Notes under the pieces: model-generated
What the model was told of the DNA's origin: nothing
Databases searched by the model: none
What the model saw: only the letters and a program-made list of their open reading frames with translations
Origin: a bacterium
Lineage (GTDB): Bacteria > Myxococcota_A > UBA9160 > UBA4427
DNA length: 64,000 bases
Assembly: GCA_024742285.1 (NCBI GenBank)
Contig: JANSYR010000015.1
Location: forward strand, 106,787 to 170,786
Direction of reading: 5' to 3'
Position numbers and translations under genes: made by a program
Shown here: piece after piece, positions 52,101 to 60,941 of the stretch
How positions within the stretch are numbered: the first letter of the stretch is position 1
Layout of the letters: the number at the start of each line of letters is the position of its first letter

Positions 52101-52613
52101 ATGGCCCACCAGCGCGCTGCCGAGTGGCTCGACCAGATCGCCGAGTACTGGCGGGAAGAACATCCCGATCGGGCGTTCTCGCGCGTGCGGACCCTGCTCT
52201 CCCTGGGGCGGCTCTCGTTCCAGATGCCCGCCTTCCAGAAGCGGATGCTCGCGCCCTTCCAGCTCTCGCCGAGCGACTACAGCATCCTGAGCGCCCTTCG
52301 CCGCGCCGGCGGCTCGCGGACCCTCGTCCCCGGCGATCTCTACAGCGCGCTGCAATGCACGCCAGGCGGCCTCACGAAGATGATCACGCGCCTCGAGCGC
52401 CAGGGACTCGTCGAGCGACGGACGGACGAGGCCGATGGGCGCCGCGCCCAGATCCGGCTGACGGCCAAGGGCGCGGCGGTCGAACGCAAAGCCGGTGCGG
52501 AGTACCTCGAGGGCGCCGATCGCCTGCTCTCGAACCTGACCGAGACCGAGATCGAGAAGATCAACGTGGCCCTCGCGCTCCTGCTCGAGAGCTTCGAGCG
52601 AGAAGACGGATGA
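52101..52613 (+). CDS. MarR-family transcriptional regulator
   Basis: A 170-residue winged-helix regulator. Recognisable marks are LSPSDYSILSALRRAG, TPGGLTKMITRLERQGLVERR and the wing DEADGRRAQIRLTAKGAAV, followed by a C-terminal dimerisation helix. The ATG lies just after a palindrome-rich region with a weak ribosome-binding site. It likely regulates itself and the divergent hydrolase gene, and perhaps the amidohydrolase genes downstream, which begin 20 bases later. Confidence 0.92.
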   Translation: MAHQRAAEWLDQIAEYWREEHPDRAFSRVRTLLSLGRLSFQMPAFQKRMLAPFQLSPSDYSILSALRRAGGSRTLVPGDLYSALQCTPGGLTKMITRLERQGLVERRTDEADGRRAQIRLTAKGAAVERKAGAEYLEGADRLLSNLTETEIEKINVALALLLESFEREDG

Positions 52614-52632
52614 GCTTCGCACGAGAGGACAC

Positions 52633-54360
52633 ATGAGCTTCGACCTGCTGATCACGAATGGACTCGTCATCGACGGAACCGGCTTGCCGCGCCGCCGCGC
52701 CGACGTCGCGATCCGCGACGGGCGGATCGTCGGGGTCGGTCACTTCGAAGCCGCCGACGCGGATCGCGTGCTCGACGCGAAAGGACGGGTCGTCGCCCCG
52801 GGCATCGTCGACCCCCATACCCACTACGACCCCCAGCTCACCTTCGAGCCCTACGGCACGTCGTCCTGCTTCCACGGCGTGACGACCGTGCTGACCGGCA
52901 ACTGCGGCTTCTCGATCGCGCCCGCGAAGTCCGTGGACCGCGAGTTCATCACGCAGATCTTCGCGCGGGTCGAGGACATGGCGCCGGGCTCCCTCGCCGC
53001 GATCCCCTGGTCCTTCGAGTCCTTCCCGGAATTCATGGAGAGCCGGAAAGGCCACCTCGGCATCAACGCCGCCTTCTACGTCGGCCACTGCAACCTCCGC
53101 CGCTGGGTCATGGGAGAGGACTGCACGGAGCGCGAAGCGACGGACGACGAGATCGAAGCGATGCGCCTGCTCGTCCGCGAGGCGATGGACGCCGGGGCGG
53201 CCGGACTCTCCTCGACCCATGCGCCGACCCACCTCGACGCGGCCGATCGTCCCGTCCCGAGCCGGCTCGCCTCGAAGGCCGAGCTCGATGCGCTCGTCAC
53301 CGAGGTGGGCCGCGCGAATCGCGGTTCGATCTCGTACCTGCCCTACAGCTCGATCGGCGGGCTCGACGAGGAGGACGGGAACTTCCTGATCGACCTCGCC
53401 CTCCACAGCCGACTGCCGATCATCATCCAGGGGCTCGGCGCGCGGAGCAAGGTCGATGCCCCGACGGCCACCTGGGACAACACGCGCGTCTACCTCGACA
53501 AGGCCCGGGCCGCCGGTGCCGGCGTCTACTCCATGCTGATGTCGCGCCCCTTCAATCGGCGGTTCAGCCTGAAGGAAGGGACGAGCCTCTTCGACGGTGT
53601 CCTCCCCTTCGCAAGGCTCTTCCAGGAAGCGGATACGGTCGCCGAGCGGAGCGCCTTGCTGAACGACCCGGCCTATCGCGACGAGATCCGCCACGCGGTC
53701 GAGAATCCCAACCGGGACCCGGAAAAGGGCTCGACGCTCCCCCCGCCCCATCTCGACATGGTCTACGTCTACGACGCGAAGTCGCCGGTCAACCAGAAGC
53801 GCATGGGTCGGTCGATGGCGGACCTGGCCGCCGAGCGCGGGATCGCGCCGATGGACATGGTGGTCGAGATCGCCCTCGAAGAAGACCTCGGCGTCGAGTT
53901 CATCTGGCGGACCGAGAACGACGAGTGGCGCCAGGGCACCCTCGTCGCCTCCCAGCACCCGCACATGATCATCGGCACTTCCGACGGTGGGGCCCACCTC
54001 GGCCGCGACGACGGCTCCGAGTGGAGCTCGTATTTCTTCCGCTACTGGGTCCGCGAATGGGGCGCCTGGGAGCTCGAAGAGGCCGTGCGGCAGATGACCC
54101 AGCAGCCGGCGGCCCTGCTCGGCCTGACCGATCGTGGGATGCTGATCCCGGGCTACGCCGCCGACATCATGATCTTCGATCCGGAGGAGATCGGTCCCGG
54201 CTCGAAGGAATTCGTGAACGACTTCCCGAACGGCGAAGGCCGATGGTGCAGCAAGCCCGAAGGGGTCTACGCCACGATCGTGAACGGCGTGCCCATCGTC
54301 CTCGACGGAGACCTGGTCCCCGACTGCGGCCTCCCGGGCCAGATCGTCCGTCCCGGCTGA
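52633..54360 (+). CDS. N-acyl-D-amino-acid deacylase-like amidohydrolase
   Basis: A 575-residue amidohydrolase of the D-aminoacylase type. The metal-site start is VDPHTHYDPQ (His62, His64), then NCGFSIAP, AAGLSSTHAPTHLDA and the late IGTSDGGAHLGRDDG with the conserved Asp and His. A C-terminal QMTQQPAALLGLTDRGMLIPGYAADIMIFDP closes the beta-sandwich. It is a distant relative of the protein encoded at 7258 and forms a unit with the following amidohydrolase-2 gene. Confidence 0.87.
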   Translation: MSFDLLITNGLVIDGTGLPRRRADVAIRDGRIVGVGHFEAADADRVLDAKGRVVAPGIVDPHTHYDPQLTFEPYGTSSCFHGVTTVLTGNCGFSIAPAKSVDREFITQIFARVEDMAPGSLAAIPWSFESFPEFMESRKGHLGINAAFYVGHCNLRRWVMGEDCTEREATDDEIEAMRLLVREAMDAGAAGLSSTHAPTHLDAADRPVPSRLASKAELDALVTEVGRANRGSISYLPYSSIGGLDEEDGNFLIDLALHSRLPIIIQGLGARSKVDAPTATWDNTRVYLDKARAAGAGVYSMLMSRPFNRRFSLKEGTSLFDGVLPFARLFQEADTVAERSALLNDPAYRDEIRHAVENPNRDPEKGSTLPPPHLDMVYVYDAKSPVNQKRMGRSMADLAAERGIAPMDMVVEIALEEDLGVEFIWRTENDEWRQGTLVASQHPHMIIGTSDGGAHLGRDDGSEWSSYFFRYWVREWGAWELEEAVRQMTQQPAALLGLTDRGMLIPGYAADIMIFDPEEIGPGSKEFVNDFPNGEGRWCSKPEGVYATIVNGVPIVLDGDLVPDCGLPGQIVRPG

Positions 54361-54406
54361 CTCCGGCCGCCTCCCCACTCACCCCGAATCCCAGATGGAG
54401 AAGAGC

Positions 54407-55630
54407 ATGAGCGACGTCACTCCGCAGGAACACGAACTCCCGAACATCATCTCGGTCGACGACCACGTGATGGAGCCCAAGACCCTCTGGCAGGAACAGC
54501 TTCCGCCGAGCCTGCGCGACAAGGGTCCCCGCGTCTCGCGCGAGAAGGTGAAGCTCGCGTTCACGGGGGGCCACTACGGCTTCGAGCGGAACGCCCCGGA
54601 CGGCGACTGGTGCGACGTCTGGCTCTTCGAGGACCTCGCGACGCCGACCGGTCTGCTCCACGGGCCGGCGGGCATCCCCAGGAAGGAGCAGCGCAACGTC
54701 CCCGCCGTCTACGAGGATCTCCGCCCGGGCACCTACGATCAGGCCGCGCGGCTCGAGGACATGACCCTCAACCACGTCGATGCCGCGATCAACTACCCGA
54801 ACATCTTCCCGCGCTTCGCGGGCCAGGGCTTCGCGGAGCGCAAGGACAAGGACCTCGCCCTCGCCTGCCTGCAGATCTACAACGACTGGATGATCGACGA
54901 TTGGTGCGCCGGCCCGGGAAAGGGTCGGCTCATCCCGCTCACGCTGGTCACGCTCTGGGATCCGCAGCTCGCGGCCGAGGAGGTGCGGCGCTGCGCCGCG
55001 AAGGGCAGCCATGCCATCGCGTTCAGCGAGAACCCTTCGAAGCTCGGCTTCCCGACCCTCTATTCGGGTGATTGGGACGTGCTCTGGCAGGCTTGTGAGG
55101 AGACGGACACGACGGTGTCCATGCACATCGGCTCGTCGTCCTCGATGCCGACCACGTCACCGGACGCCCCTCTGGCCACGAGCATGTCGCTCTACGCGCA
55201 CAACGCGCAGGCTTCTCTCGCGGATTGGATCTTCTCCAAGACGCTCACCCGCTTCCCGAAGCTCAAGATCGCCTACGCCGAGAGTCAGGCCGGCTGGATG
55301 CCCTTTCAGCTCGAGCGCATGGACGCGGTCTGGAAGGACGGCGTCGGCGGCGTCGAGTTCCCCGTCGCGCCGAGCGAGCAGGTCAAGGGACGGGTCTGGT
55401 CCTGCGTCTTCGACGACCTGACGGGGCTCAAGAACCGCCACGAGATGGGCACGGAGATGATCGTCTTCGAGACGGACTACCCGCACTCGGACGGGACGTT
55501 CCCCCACTCGCGGAAGATCGCCCACGAGCTCTTCTCCCAGGCAGGGATGAACGCCGAGGAGTGCCGGATGGTTCTCCGCACGAACGCCATCACCTGCTAC
55601 GGGCTCGAGCGGTATGGGATCACCGAATAG
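54407..55630 (+). CDS. Amidohydrolase-2 family protein
   Basis: A 407-residue metal-dependent hydrolase. The opening metal motif is SVDDHVMEPKTLW; later segments are NDWMIDDW, IPLTLVTLWDP, TTVSMHIGSSS, IAYAESQAGW and FETDYPHSDGTF, giving the conserved His, Glu and Asp. The ATG at 54407 is chosen over 54395 because GGAGAAGAGC precedes it. Related proteins are common near NTF2-like genes; here one is encoded convergently at 55669. Confidence 0.87.
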   Translation: MSDVTPQEHELPNIISVDDHVMEPKTLWQEQLPPSLRDKGPRVSREKVKLAFTGGHYGFERNAPDGDWCDVWLFEDLATPTGLLHGPAGIPRKEQRNVPAVYEDLRPGTYDQAARLEDMTLNHVDAAINYPNIFPRFAGQGFAERKDKDLALACLQIYNDWMIDDWCAGPGKGRLIPLTLVTLWDPQLAAEEVRRCAAKGSHAIAFSENPSKLGFPTLYSGDWDVLWQACEETDTTVSMHIGSSSSMPTTSPDAPLATSMSLYAHNAQASLADWIFSKTLTRFPKLKIAYAESQAGWMPFQLERMDAVWKDGVGGVEFPVAPSEQVKGRVWSCVFDDLTGLKNRHEMGTEMIVFETDYPHSDGTFPHSRKIAHELFSQAGMNAEECRMVLRTNAITCYGLERYGITE

Positions 55631-55668
55631 CGGGAACGCGCTCTTCCGATTGGGCGCCGGGCGGCGCC

Positions 55669-56160
55669 CTACTCCATCGCCGGCGTCATCTGCGGCGGTT
55701 CGTTCCCGACGTATTTGACGAGCTCTTCCTTGTAGACGTAGTCGAGCTTGAGTCGCCGGATGCGCCAGCGGCCGTCCGCGCAGCGCAGGAACTCCATCTG
55801 GTAGTGACCCCATCCGCGCAGGGTGATCGCGGGCTCGATCCGGACCCAGTCATGCAGCTTGAAGAGCCCGCGTGCGAGGTCTTCGCCCATGAGCTCGACC
55901 CGCGGATTGTGGCCCGCATGACTCACGCTGTAGTGGTCGCCGCTCTCGTTCGCCCGGAGCCACTCGACGAGGGCGGCGCGCCCGTTGTGCCGCCAGTCCG
56001 GGCGCCCGTAGTCCGCTTCCACGTCCTCGGTGAAGCAATCCTCGAGGGCGTCCCACTGCTTGAAGTCGAGCGCGTACCAGTAGTCGTGCATCGCCTGCTC
56101 GACGGCGCGTACGTCCTCGAGGGCCCGCACCCGCGCGCGCAGCTCTTCCAGCTCGCTCAT
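55669..56160 (-). CDS. NTF2-like / SnoaL-type protein
   Basis: A 163-residue SnoaL-like protein with a short N-terminal coiled-coil (LEELRARVRALEDVRAVEQAMHDYWYALDFKQWDALEDCF). The core strands are VSHAGHNPRVELMGEDLARGLFKLHDW and WRIRRLKLDYVYKEEL. The ATG follows GGAGGAC and lies 25 bases after the molybdopterin oxidoreductase gene, so the two are probably co-transcribed. Confidence 0.82.
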   Translation of the reverse strand: MSELEELRARVRALEDVRAVEQAMHDYWYALDFKQWDALEDCFTEDVEADYGRPDWRHNGRAALVEWLRANESGDHYSVSHAGHNPRVELMGEDLARGLFKLHDWVRIEPAITLRGWGHYQMEFLRCADGRWRIRRLKLDYVYKEELVKYVGNEPPQMTPAME

Positions 56161-56185
56161 GTCTCGTCCTCCGCTCGATGCCGGG

Positions 56186-58387
56186 TCAGGCCGGCTCGCT
56201 CGCCGTGACCGGCTCCGCGGCACGCACGCGGACCGGCACGTTGCTCATGCGCGGCTGCCCCGTATACCGGTCCATGTCCTCGTCGACCCGGAGCAGCCGA
56301 CCGGTGTTCGTGCCCCAATCGCGGACGTTCTTGTCCTGAGCGCCCGGCAATCCGCCGAACGAGTGGACCATCGAGACGATGCCGGTCCGGAGCGTGTCGT
56401 CGGGCTCGATGATCCCGAGGATCGACCCCGACTTCGAGGCGATCTCGACGAGGTCGCCCTTCGCGAGGCCCTCTCGTTCGAGGTCCTCGGGGTGCATGAA
56501 CGCCGGGTTGTAGGCCCAGCGCGTCCGCAACCCGTCGAGATCCTGCCCGTTGGAGTTGAACGTGTGGATCATCCGCCGGCAGAGCAGGCGGTACGGGTAG
56601 TCGCCGCCGAGCTCCGCCCGTTCCTCCCGGACCCCATCGAGATCCGCCAGCATTTCCGCGTTGCCCACGTCGAGGCGTCCGGTCCAGCCCGGCTCGGCCG
56701 GCGCCACGCGAATCGAATCGTCGGGGAACATCGCGCCGTGCGGATGGCGCCTCACCTCCTCGAGCGGCACCCGGGCGTTCTTCGTGAGGATCTCGAAGAG
56801 CGCCTCGGTCGAGGGACGCTTCTCCATGTCGAGGGCGACGCGCTCCGCCGGATCGCCCGGCGCGCCGGTCGCGGTCGCCGGACCGACCTGGAGTGGGAGC
56901 CCCATCCGCCGGGCGAGGTCGTAGAAGAAGGTCCACTCCTCCACGACCTCCGACCCTGCCGGCGGATCGACCACCGGCGGCGTGTACTGGGCGTGGGCCG
57001 CAGCATGACCGAAGCCCGAGCCGTAGAACGTGAGCTGGTCCTGCACGAGAGTCATCCCGTGCATCTCGAGAGGGACCTTCGGCGCGATCACGTAGTCCGC
57101 GAGGCTCGCGGTCGCCGAGAGCTTGATGTCGATGTGGACCAGGAGATCGAGCTGCTCGAGGGCGCGCACGTTGAGCACCTGGTCCGGAATCGCCGAAGCC
57201 GGATTTCCGCCGACCCCGATCAGGGCGCGGACCTGCCCCTCGCCGTCGAGCAGGATCTCCTCCGCGAGCGCCGAAGCCTGGAGACCGCCGTCACAGTTCG
57301 CGAGACCCCGCACGCGAAGCGACTCGCCGTAGCCGTAGCCCTGCCGCGGCGGCGAGGCCTGGGCGATCGCCGGGAAGGTCGGCGTGAGCGTGCCCGGGTT
57401 GGGAACCGGATCACCGGCCCGACTCCACTGGCCGCAGACGGTGTTCAGCGCGAGCAGGAGATACTCGAAGAGCGTGCCCCGGCCGTTGAAGTTCGGCCCC
57501 GTGCCCGCCGTCGCGACGCCCCTGCCCCCCGCGAAGAGCCGCGCCGCCCGGACGATGTCTTCGGCGTCGACGTCGGCGCGTTCGGCCACCCGCGCGGGGT
57601 CGAAGGGGGCCACCGCCGCGCGAAGCGCGTCCAGCCCGTCGACGTGGTCGCGGACGAACGCCGCGTCGTGAAGGGCCTCGCCGAGGATCACGTGGAGCAT
57701 CGCGGCGAGCAGCGGGACGTCCTCGCCCGGTCGACACTGGAGATGGAGATCCGCCCGGAGCGCACTCTCCGTACGACGCGGGTCGATCACGATGAAGCGC
57801 GTGCCGCGACCGACCGCGTCGGTGAGCTCCCGGCCGGGGTTCGCGAGCGGCAGACCGCCGGCCATCGTGAGGACCGGGTTCGTCCCGATCAGGAGCACGA
57901 CCTCCCGATCGGCGAAGGGCGGCGGCGGCGCCATCCAGGTCCCGTGCATCGCCTGGGCGACCGCCTTGCCCGGCTGGTCGATCGTGTTCGACGAGAAGTG
58001 CATCGCCGAGCCGATCGATTCCATGAACGCGTTGGCCAGCGGCATCGTCGCGGGATTCGCGATGCTGTAGGTCCCGCTGTACATCGCGATCGAGCGCGGC
58101 CCGCGAGTCACGAGCAGATCGCTCAAGCGCTCGGCGATGTCGTCGACCGCCTCCTGGTAGGGCACGGGTCGATGGCTCCCGTCCGGCATGCGCTTGTGCG
58201 TCTGGAGGAGTCGGTCCGGGTGCCCCCATTGATCGGGAAGCTGCCGCCCCTTGATGCAGCAGAAGCCGCGATAGGCGGGGTTCTCGCGGTCGCCGCGGAC
58301 GCGGACCGGGCGCCCGTCCTCGACGTCGACCAGGACGGAACAACCGCTGTGGCAAAAACGGCAGTAGGAAGGAACGGTCTCGCGCAT
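56186..58387 (-). CDS. Molybdopterin-dependent oxidoreductase (BisC/DMSO-reductase family)
   Basis: A 733-residue enzyme with an N-terminal [4Fe-4S] motif, Cys9-x2-Cys12-x3-Cys16 and Cys44 (GFCCIKG), then the molybdopterin domains and a C-terminal molydopterin-dinucleotide-binding domain (RWAYNPAFMHPEDLEREGLAKGDLVEI). No Tat signal is present, so it should be cytosolic. The segment at the usual molybdenum-ligand position reads SSNTIDQPGK, with no Cys or Sec, so the metal ligand is unclear. The partner subunits are not encoded nearby. The ATG follows AGGAGTGAGGTG. Confidence 0.87.
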   Translation of the reverse strand: MRETVPSYCRFCHSGCSVLVDVEDGRPVRVRGDRENPAYRGFCCIKGRQLPDQWGHPDRLLQTHKRMPDGSHRPVPYQEAVDDIAERLSDLLVTRGPRSIAMYSGTYSIANPATMPLANAFMESIGSAMHFSSNTIDQPGKAVAQAMHGTWMAPPPPFADREVVLLIGTNPVLTMAGGLPLANPGRELTDAVGRGTRFIVIDPRRTESALRADLHLQCRPGEDVPLLAAMLHVILGEALHDAAFVRDHVDGLDALRAAVAPFDPARVAERADVDAEDIVRAARLFAGGRGVATAGTGPNFNGRGTLFEYLLLALNTVCGQWSRAGDPVPNPGTLTPTFPAIAQASPPRQGYGYGESLRVRGLANCDGGLQASALAEEILLDGEGQVRALIGVGGNPASAIPDQVLNVRALEQLDLLVHIDIKLSATASLADYVIAPKVPLEMHGMTLVQDQLTFYGSGFGHAAAHAQYTPPVVDPPAGSEVVEEWTFFYDLARRMGLPLQVGPATATGAPGDPAERVALDMEKRPSTEALFEILTKNARVPLEEVRRHPHGAMFPDDSIRVAPAEPGWTGRLDVGNAEMLADLDGVREERAELGGDYPYRLLCRRMIHTFNSNGQDLDGLRTRWAYNPAFMHPEDLEREGLAKGDLVEIASKSGSILGIIEPDDTLRTGIVSMVHSFGGLPGAQDKNVRDWGTNTGRLLRVDEDMDRYTGQPRMSNVPVRVRAAEPVTASEPA

Positions 58388-58539
58388 CACCTCACTCCTC
58401 GCCTTCTGGACCACGACGCCACGGCTCGCAGCGCACCGATCCGATTCGGCACCTCAACGATAGCGGGATCGCTGACGCGGGAATCAGGGCAAGGGACACG
58501 AGCGGCGGAGGGGCGCATCGAGCCGGCACGCGCCGCACT

Positions 58540-59358
58540 TCAGAAGGGCTTGTCCCCTGCGAGCGTCACGCGGTGCATCACGCGCCGCTCGCGATAGTCC
58601 GCGACGGCGAGATGCTGGGCCGAGCGGTTGTCCCAGAAGGCGATCGCGTTCGGCGTCCACCGGAACCGACACTGGAACTCCGGCGCACGAATGTGGTCAC
58701 ACAGAAAGGGCAGGAGGAGCGCGTTCTCACGCTCGGTCAGCCCGACGATCCGCGTCGTGGAGTTCAGATTCACATAGAGCGCCTTGCGGCCGGTCCGAGG
58801 ATGGGTCCGGACGACCGGATGCTCGACCGGCGGACTCTTCTCGAGCATCGCCGCCACGTCTGCGTTCGTGTGGCCGCCGGCGTTCGCGCGCAGGAGCGTC
58901 GCGGTCAGGTCGTGGATCGCCGTCATGCCGTCGAGCATCTCGCGAAGCGCCGGAGACAGCGCGTCGTAGGCCGCGTACGCGCTCGCGAAGCAGGTGTCGC
59001 CGCCTCGCGACGGGAGCTGGACCGCCCGCAGGATCGAGCCCATCGGGGGCTCGGCCATGAACGAGTTGTCGCTGTGCCAGACGTCCGTCCCCTCGCCCCG
59101 CGCGTCGGTCTGGTCCAGCACCAGGAGCGCAGGGTCGCTCCCGTGCTCGGTCATGAAGGGCGGATGGCAGAGCTCGCCGAACTGACGTCCGAAGGCGATG
59201 TGCTGTTCGGGCGTGACGTCCTGGTCGCGGAAGAAGACGACGAGATGTTCGAGGAGCGCGTTCTCGATCTCACGGACCTCGTCCGGCGCGAGGGGAACCC
59301 GGAGATCCACCCCCGAGATCTCGGCCCCGACGGTCGGCGTCAACGCTTCGATGTGCAT
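58540..59358 (-). CDS. TauD/TfdA-family Fe(II)/2-oxoglutarate dioxygenase
   Basis: A 272-residue dioxygenase with the facial triad His95, Asp97 (WHSDNSF) and His249 (SAQHLAVADY), and the 2-oxoglutarate-binding Arg in RERRVMHR. The pattern is closest to TauD/alkylsulfatase and 2,4-D dioxygenases. The ATG at 59358 starts at the canonical IEALTPTVGAEISGVDL. It lies 152 bases upstream of the molybdopterin oxidoreductase gene on the same strand and diverges from the TtcA-like gene. Confidence 0.92.
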   Translation of the reverse strand: MHIEALTPTVGAEISGVDLRVPLAPDEVREIENALLEHLVVFFRDQDVTPEQHIAFGRQFGELCHPPFMTEHGSDPALLVLDQTDARGEGTDVWHSDNSFMAEPPMGSILRAVQLPSRGGDTCFASAYAAYDALSPALREMLDGMTAIHDLTATLLRANAGGHTNADVAAMLEKSPPVEHPVVRTHPRTGRKALYVNLNSTTRIVGLTERENALLLPFLCDHIRAPEFQCRFRWTPNAIAFWDNRSAQHLAVADYRERRVMHRVTLAGDKPF

Positions 59359-59489
59359 GGATGGCGATTCGCTCCCTGTCGCGGATGTTGGCGCGAGACG
59401 CCGGCGGAAACCATCCCCCCGCGCCCGGACCGGATTCGCCGCACACCGAACGCTACGCTCGCCCGACGCCACCCCACACGAAGGCCACG

Positions 59490-60245
59490 ATGGACGCGCT
59501 CGCAGAGAAGATCCGGAAGACGATGGTCGGCACGATCGCCGAATACGGGCTCCTCGAAGAGGGAGACCGGGTCCTGGTCGCGGTGTCGGGGGGCAAGGAC
59601 TCGACCATTCTGCTGCTCCAGCTCGAGGCGATCCGACGGCGCGCGCCCTTCGCCTTCGAGCTCGAGCCGGTCCTCCTCGATCAGAAGCAGCCCGGATTCG
59701 ACGCGAAGCGCTACTCGGACTGGCTCGAAGCGCGCGGCTTCCGACTCCGGATCCTCGAGCAGGACACGTACTCCGTCGTCGTCTCCCGGACCGCGCCGGG
59801 CAAGAGCTATTGCGGCCTGTGCTCGAGGATGCGCCGCGGCGCGCTCTACACGTTCGCCGCCGAGAACGGCTTCACGAAGATCGCCCTCGGACACCATCGC
59901 GAGGACTTGAACGAGACGCTGCTCCTGAACCTGTTCTTCTCGGGCGTGCTCGGCAGCATGCCGGCGCGCCTTAGGTCCGACGACGGACGCAACGTCGTGA
60001 TCCGCCCCATGGCCGAGGTCTCCGAGGCGGACCTCACCCGCTACGCGGAGGCGCTCGCGATTCCGGTGATCCCCTGCAACCTGTGTGGCAATCAGGAAAG
60101 CGCCCGTCGGCAGGAGATGAAGAGGCTCATTGCGGAGCTCGAATCACGCTATCCGGGCCTTCGCGGCAGCATGCTGACGGCGCAGAAGAACCTTCGGGCG
60201 AGCCAGCTCCTCGATCCCTCCTTCGACCCGGTCGTCGAGGACTGA
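59490..60245 (+). CDS. TtcA-like tRNA 2-thiocytidine synthetase (PP-loop ATPase)
   Basis: A 251-residue PP-loop ATPase with SGGKDS at 33-38. Cys108 and Cys111 (YCGLCSRMRRG) with Cys196/Cys199 (CNLCGNQ) match the TtcA pattern of Fe-S cluster and thiolation cysteines. GHHREDLNETLLLNLFFSG is highly typical. The product would thiolate cytidine 32 of certain tRNAs. The ATG at 59490 is the first that matches the family start. It follows the TauD promoter region head to head. Confidence 0.88.
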   Translation: MDALAEKIRKTMVGTIAEYGLLEEGDRVLVAVSGGKDSTILLLQLEAIRRRAPFAFELEPVLLDQKQPGFDAKRYSDWLEARGFRLRILEQDTYSVVVSRTAPGKSYCGLCSRMRRGALYTFAAENGFTKIALGHHREDLNETLLLNLFFSGVLGSMPARLRSDDGRNVVIRPMAEVSEADLTRYAEALAIPVIPCNLCGNQESARRQEMKRLIAELESRYPGLRGSMLTAQKNLRASQLLDPSFDPVVED

Positions 60246-60297
60246 GCCCGACGCCTGGCGGGACCGCACAGTCACCCCGACCGACGAGGAGGCCACC

Positions 60298-60372
60298 AAG
60301 ACGGTTGCGTACGAAGTCGAGGACCCCGTCGCCCCGATCCCCCTCGATCGCCCGGAGGCGCGCACCGGAGCG
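60298..60372 (+). pseudogene. Remnant of an enoyl-CoA hydratase N-terminus
   Basis: In the 228-base gap after the TtcA-like gene, a good ribosome-binding sequence (GAGGAGG) is followed, where a start codon belongs, by AAG. The frame then reads TVAYEVEDPVAPIPLDRPEAR, an almost intact crotonase N-terminal strand pair (compare LTLNRPKKHN at 2968-2997 and other crotonases here). Similarity ends after PEAR. The frame happens to stay open to 60477 but has no further resemblance. This looks like a gene truncated after its first 25 or so codons, with a mutated start. Confidence 0.6.
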
Positions 60373-60473
60373 GAAGGCGCGATGATCCGCGCCGGCGAAC
60401 GGCCGCCGCCTTTTCGGGAAGGTGTACATCCGCCACACTCTCCCCGTTGGGAATCGACGATTCAGGGGGTGAA

Positions 60474-60941
60474 ATGACCGATTCGAACCGACGACTGCGT
60501 CTCGTGCTGCTCGGCTGCCTGGCCGCCTCGCTCCTCACCTGGGGTGGCTGCGCGGCCTCCCAGAGCTCGGGGAGCGTTTCCGACTCCCTCGGAAGCTTCT
60601 CCGACTCTTCGGGGTCGTTCTCCGATTCGTCGACGAGCTCGAGCGGCGACGACGTCGCCTACCGGGGCGACGTGCGCGCCTTCACGGTCGCGCACGTGTC
60701 TTCGGGGGGAACGCCCGAGTCCCTGCGACGAGGTCTGTCCGACGTCGCGCTGGCTCGTGGGATCAGCGACTGGGAAGCCGTCCCCGCGACCTTCACGGCC
60801 GTCGGAGCGGGCCTCCAGCAGGCGGGCGTCCCGATGCATCGACTCCTCGCCTACCAGCAGAGCCTCGCAGTGCCGGGAACGGAAGCGCACGCGGCGATCG
60901 GACGCGGGTATCGCCTGAGCGAACTTCCCCAGGCTAGATGA
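60474..60941 (+). CDS. Small lipoprotein with Ser/Gly-rich linker
   Basis: A 155-residue predicted lipoprotein: leader RLVLLGCLAASLLTWGGC with lipid Cys near residue 26. A low-complexity linker of repeated SGS/SDS motifs (residues 29-58) is followed by a small alpha-helical domain (AHVSSGGTPESLRRGLSDVALARGISDW). GGGGTGAA precedes the ATG. The stop overlaps the next start as ATGA, coupling it to the Lnb/DUF4105-like protein. Function is unknown; it probably supports the partner at the outer membrane. Confidence 0.75.
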   Translation: MTDSNRRLRLVLLGCLAASLLTWGGCAASQSSGSVSDSLGSFSDSSGSFSDSSTSSSGDDVAYRGDVRAFTVAHVSSGGTPESLRRGLSDVALARGISDWEAVPATFTAVGAGLQQAGVPMHRLLAYQQSLAVPGTEAHAAIGRGYRLSELPQAR

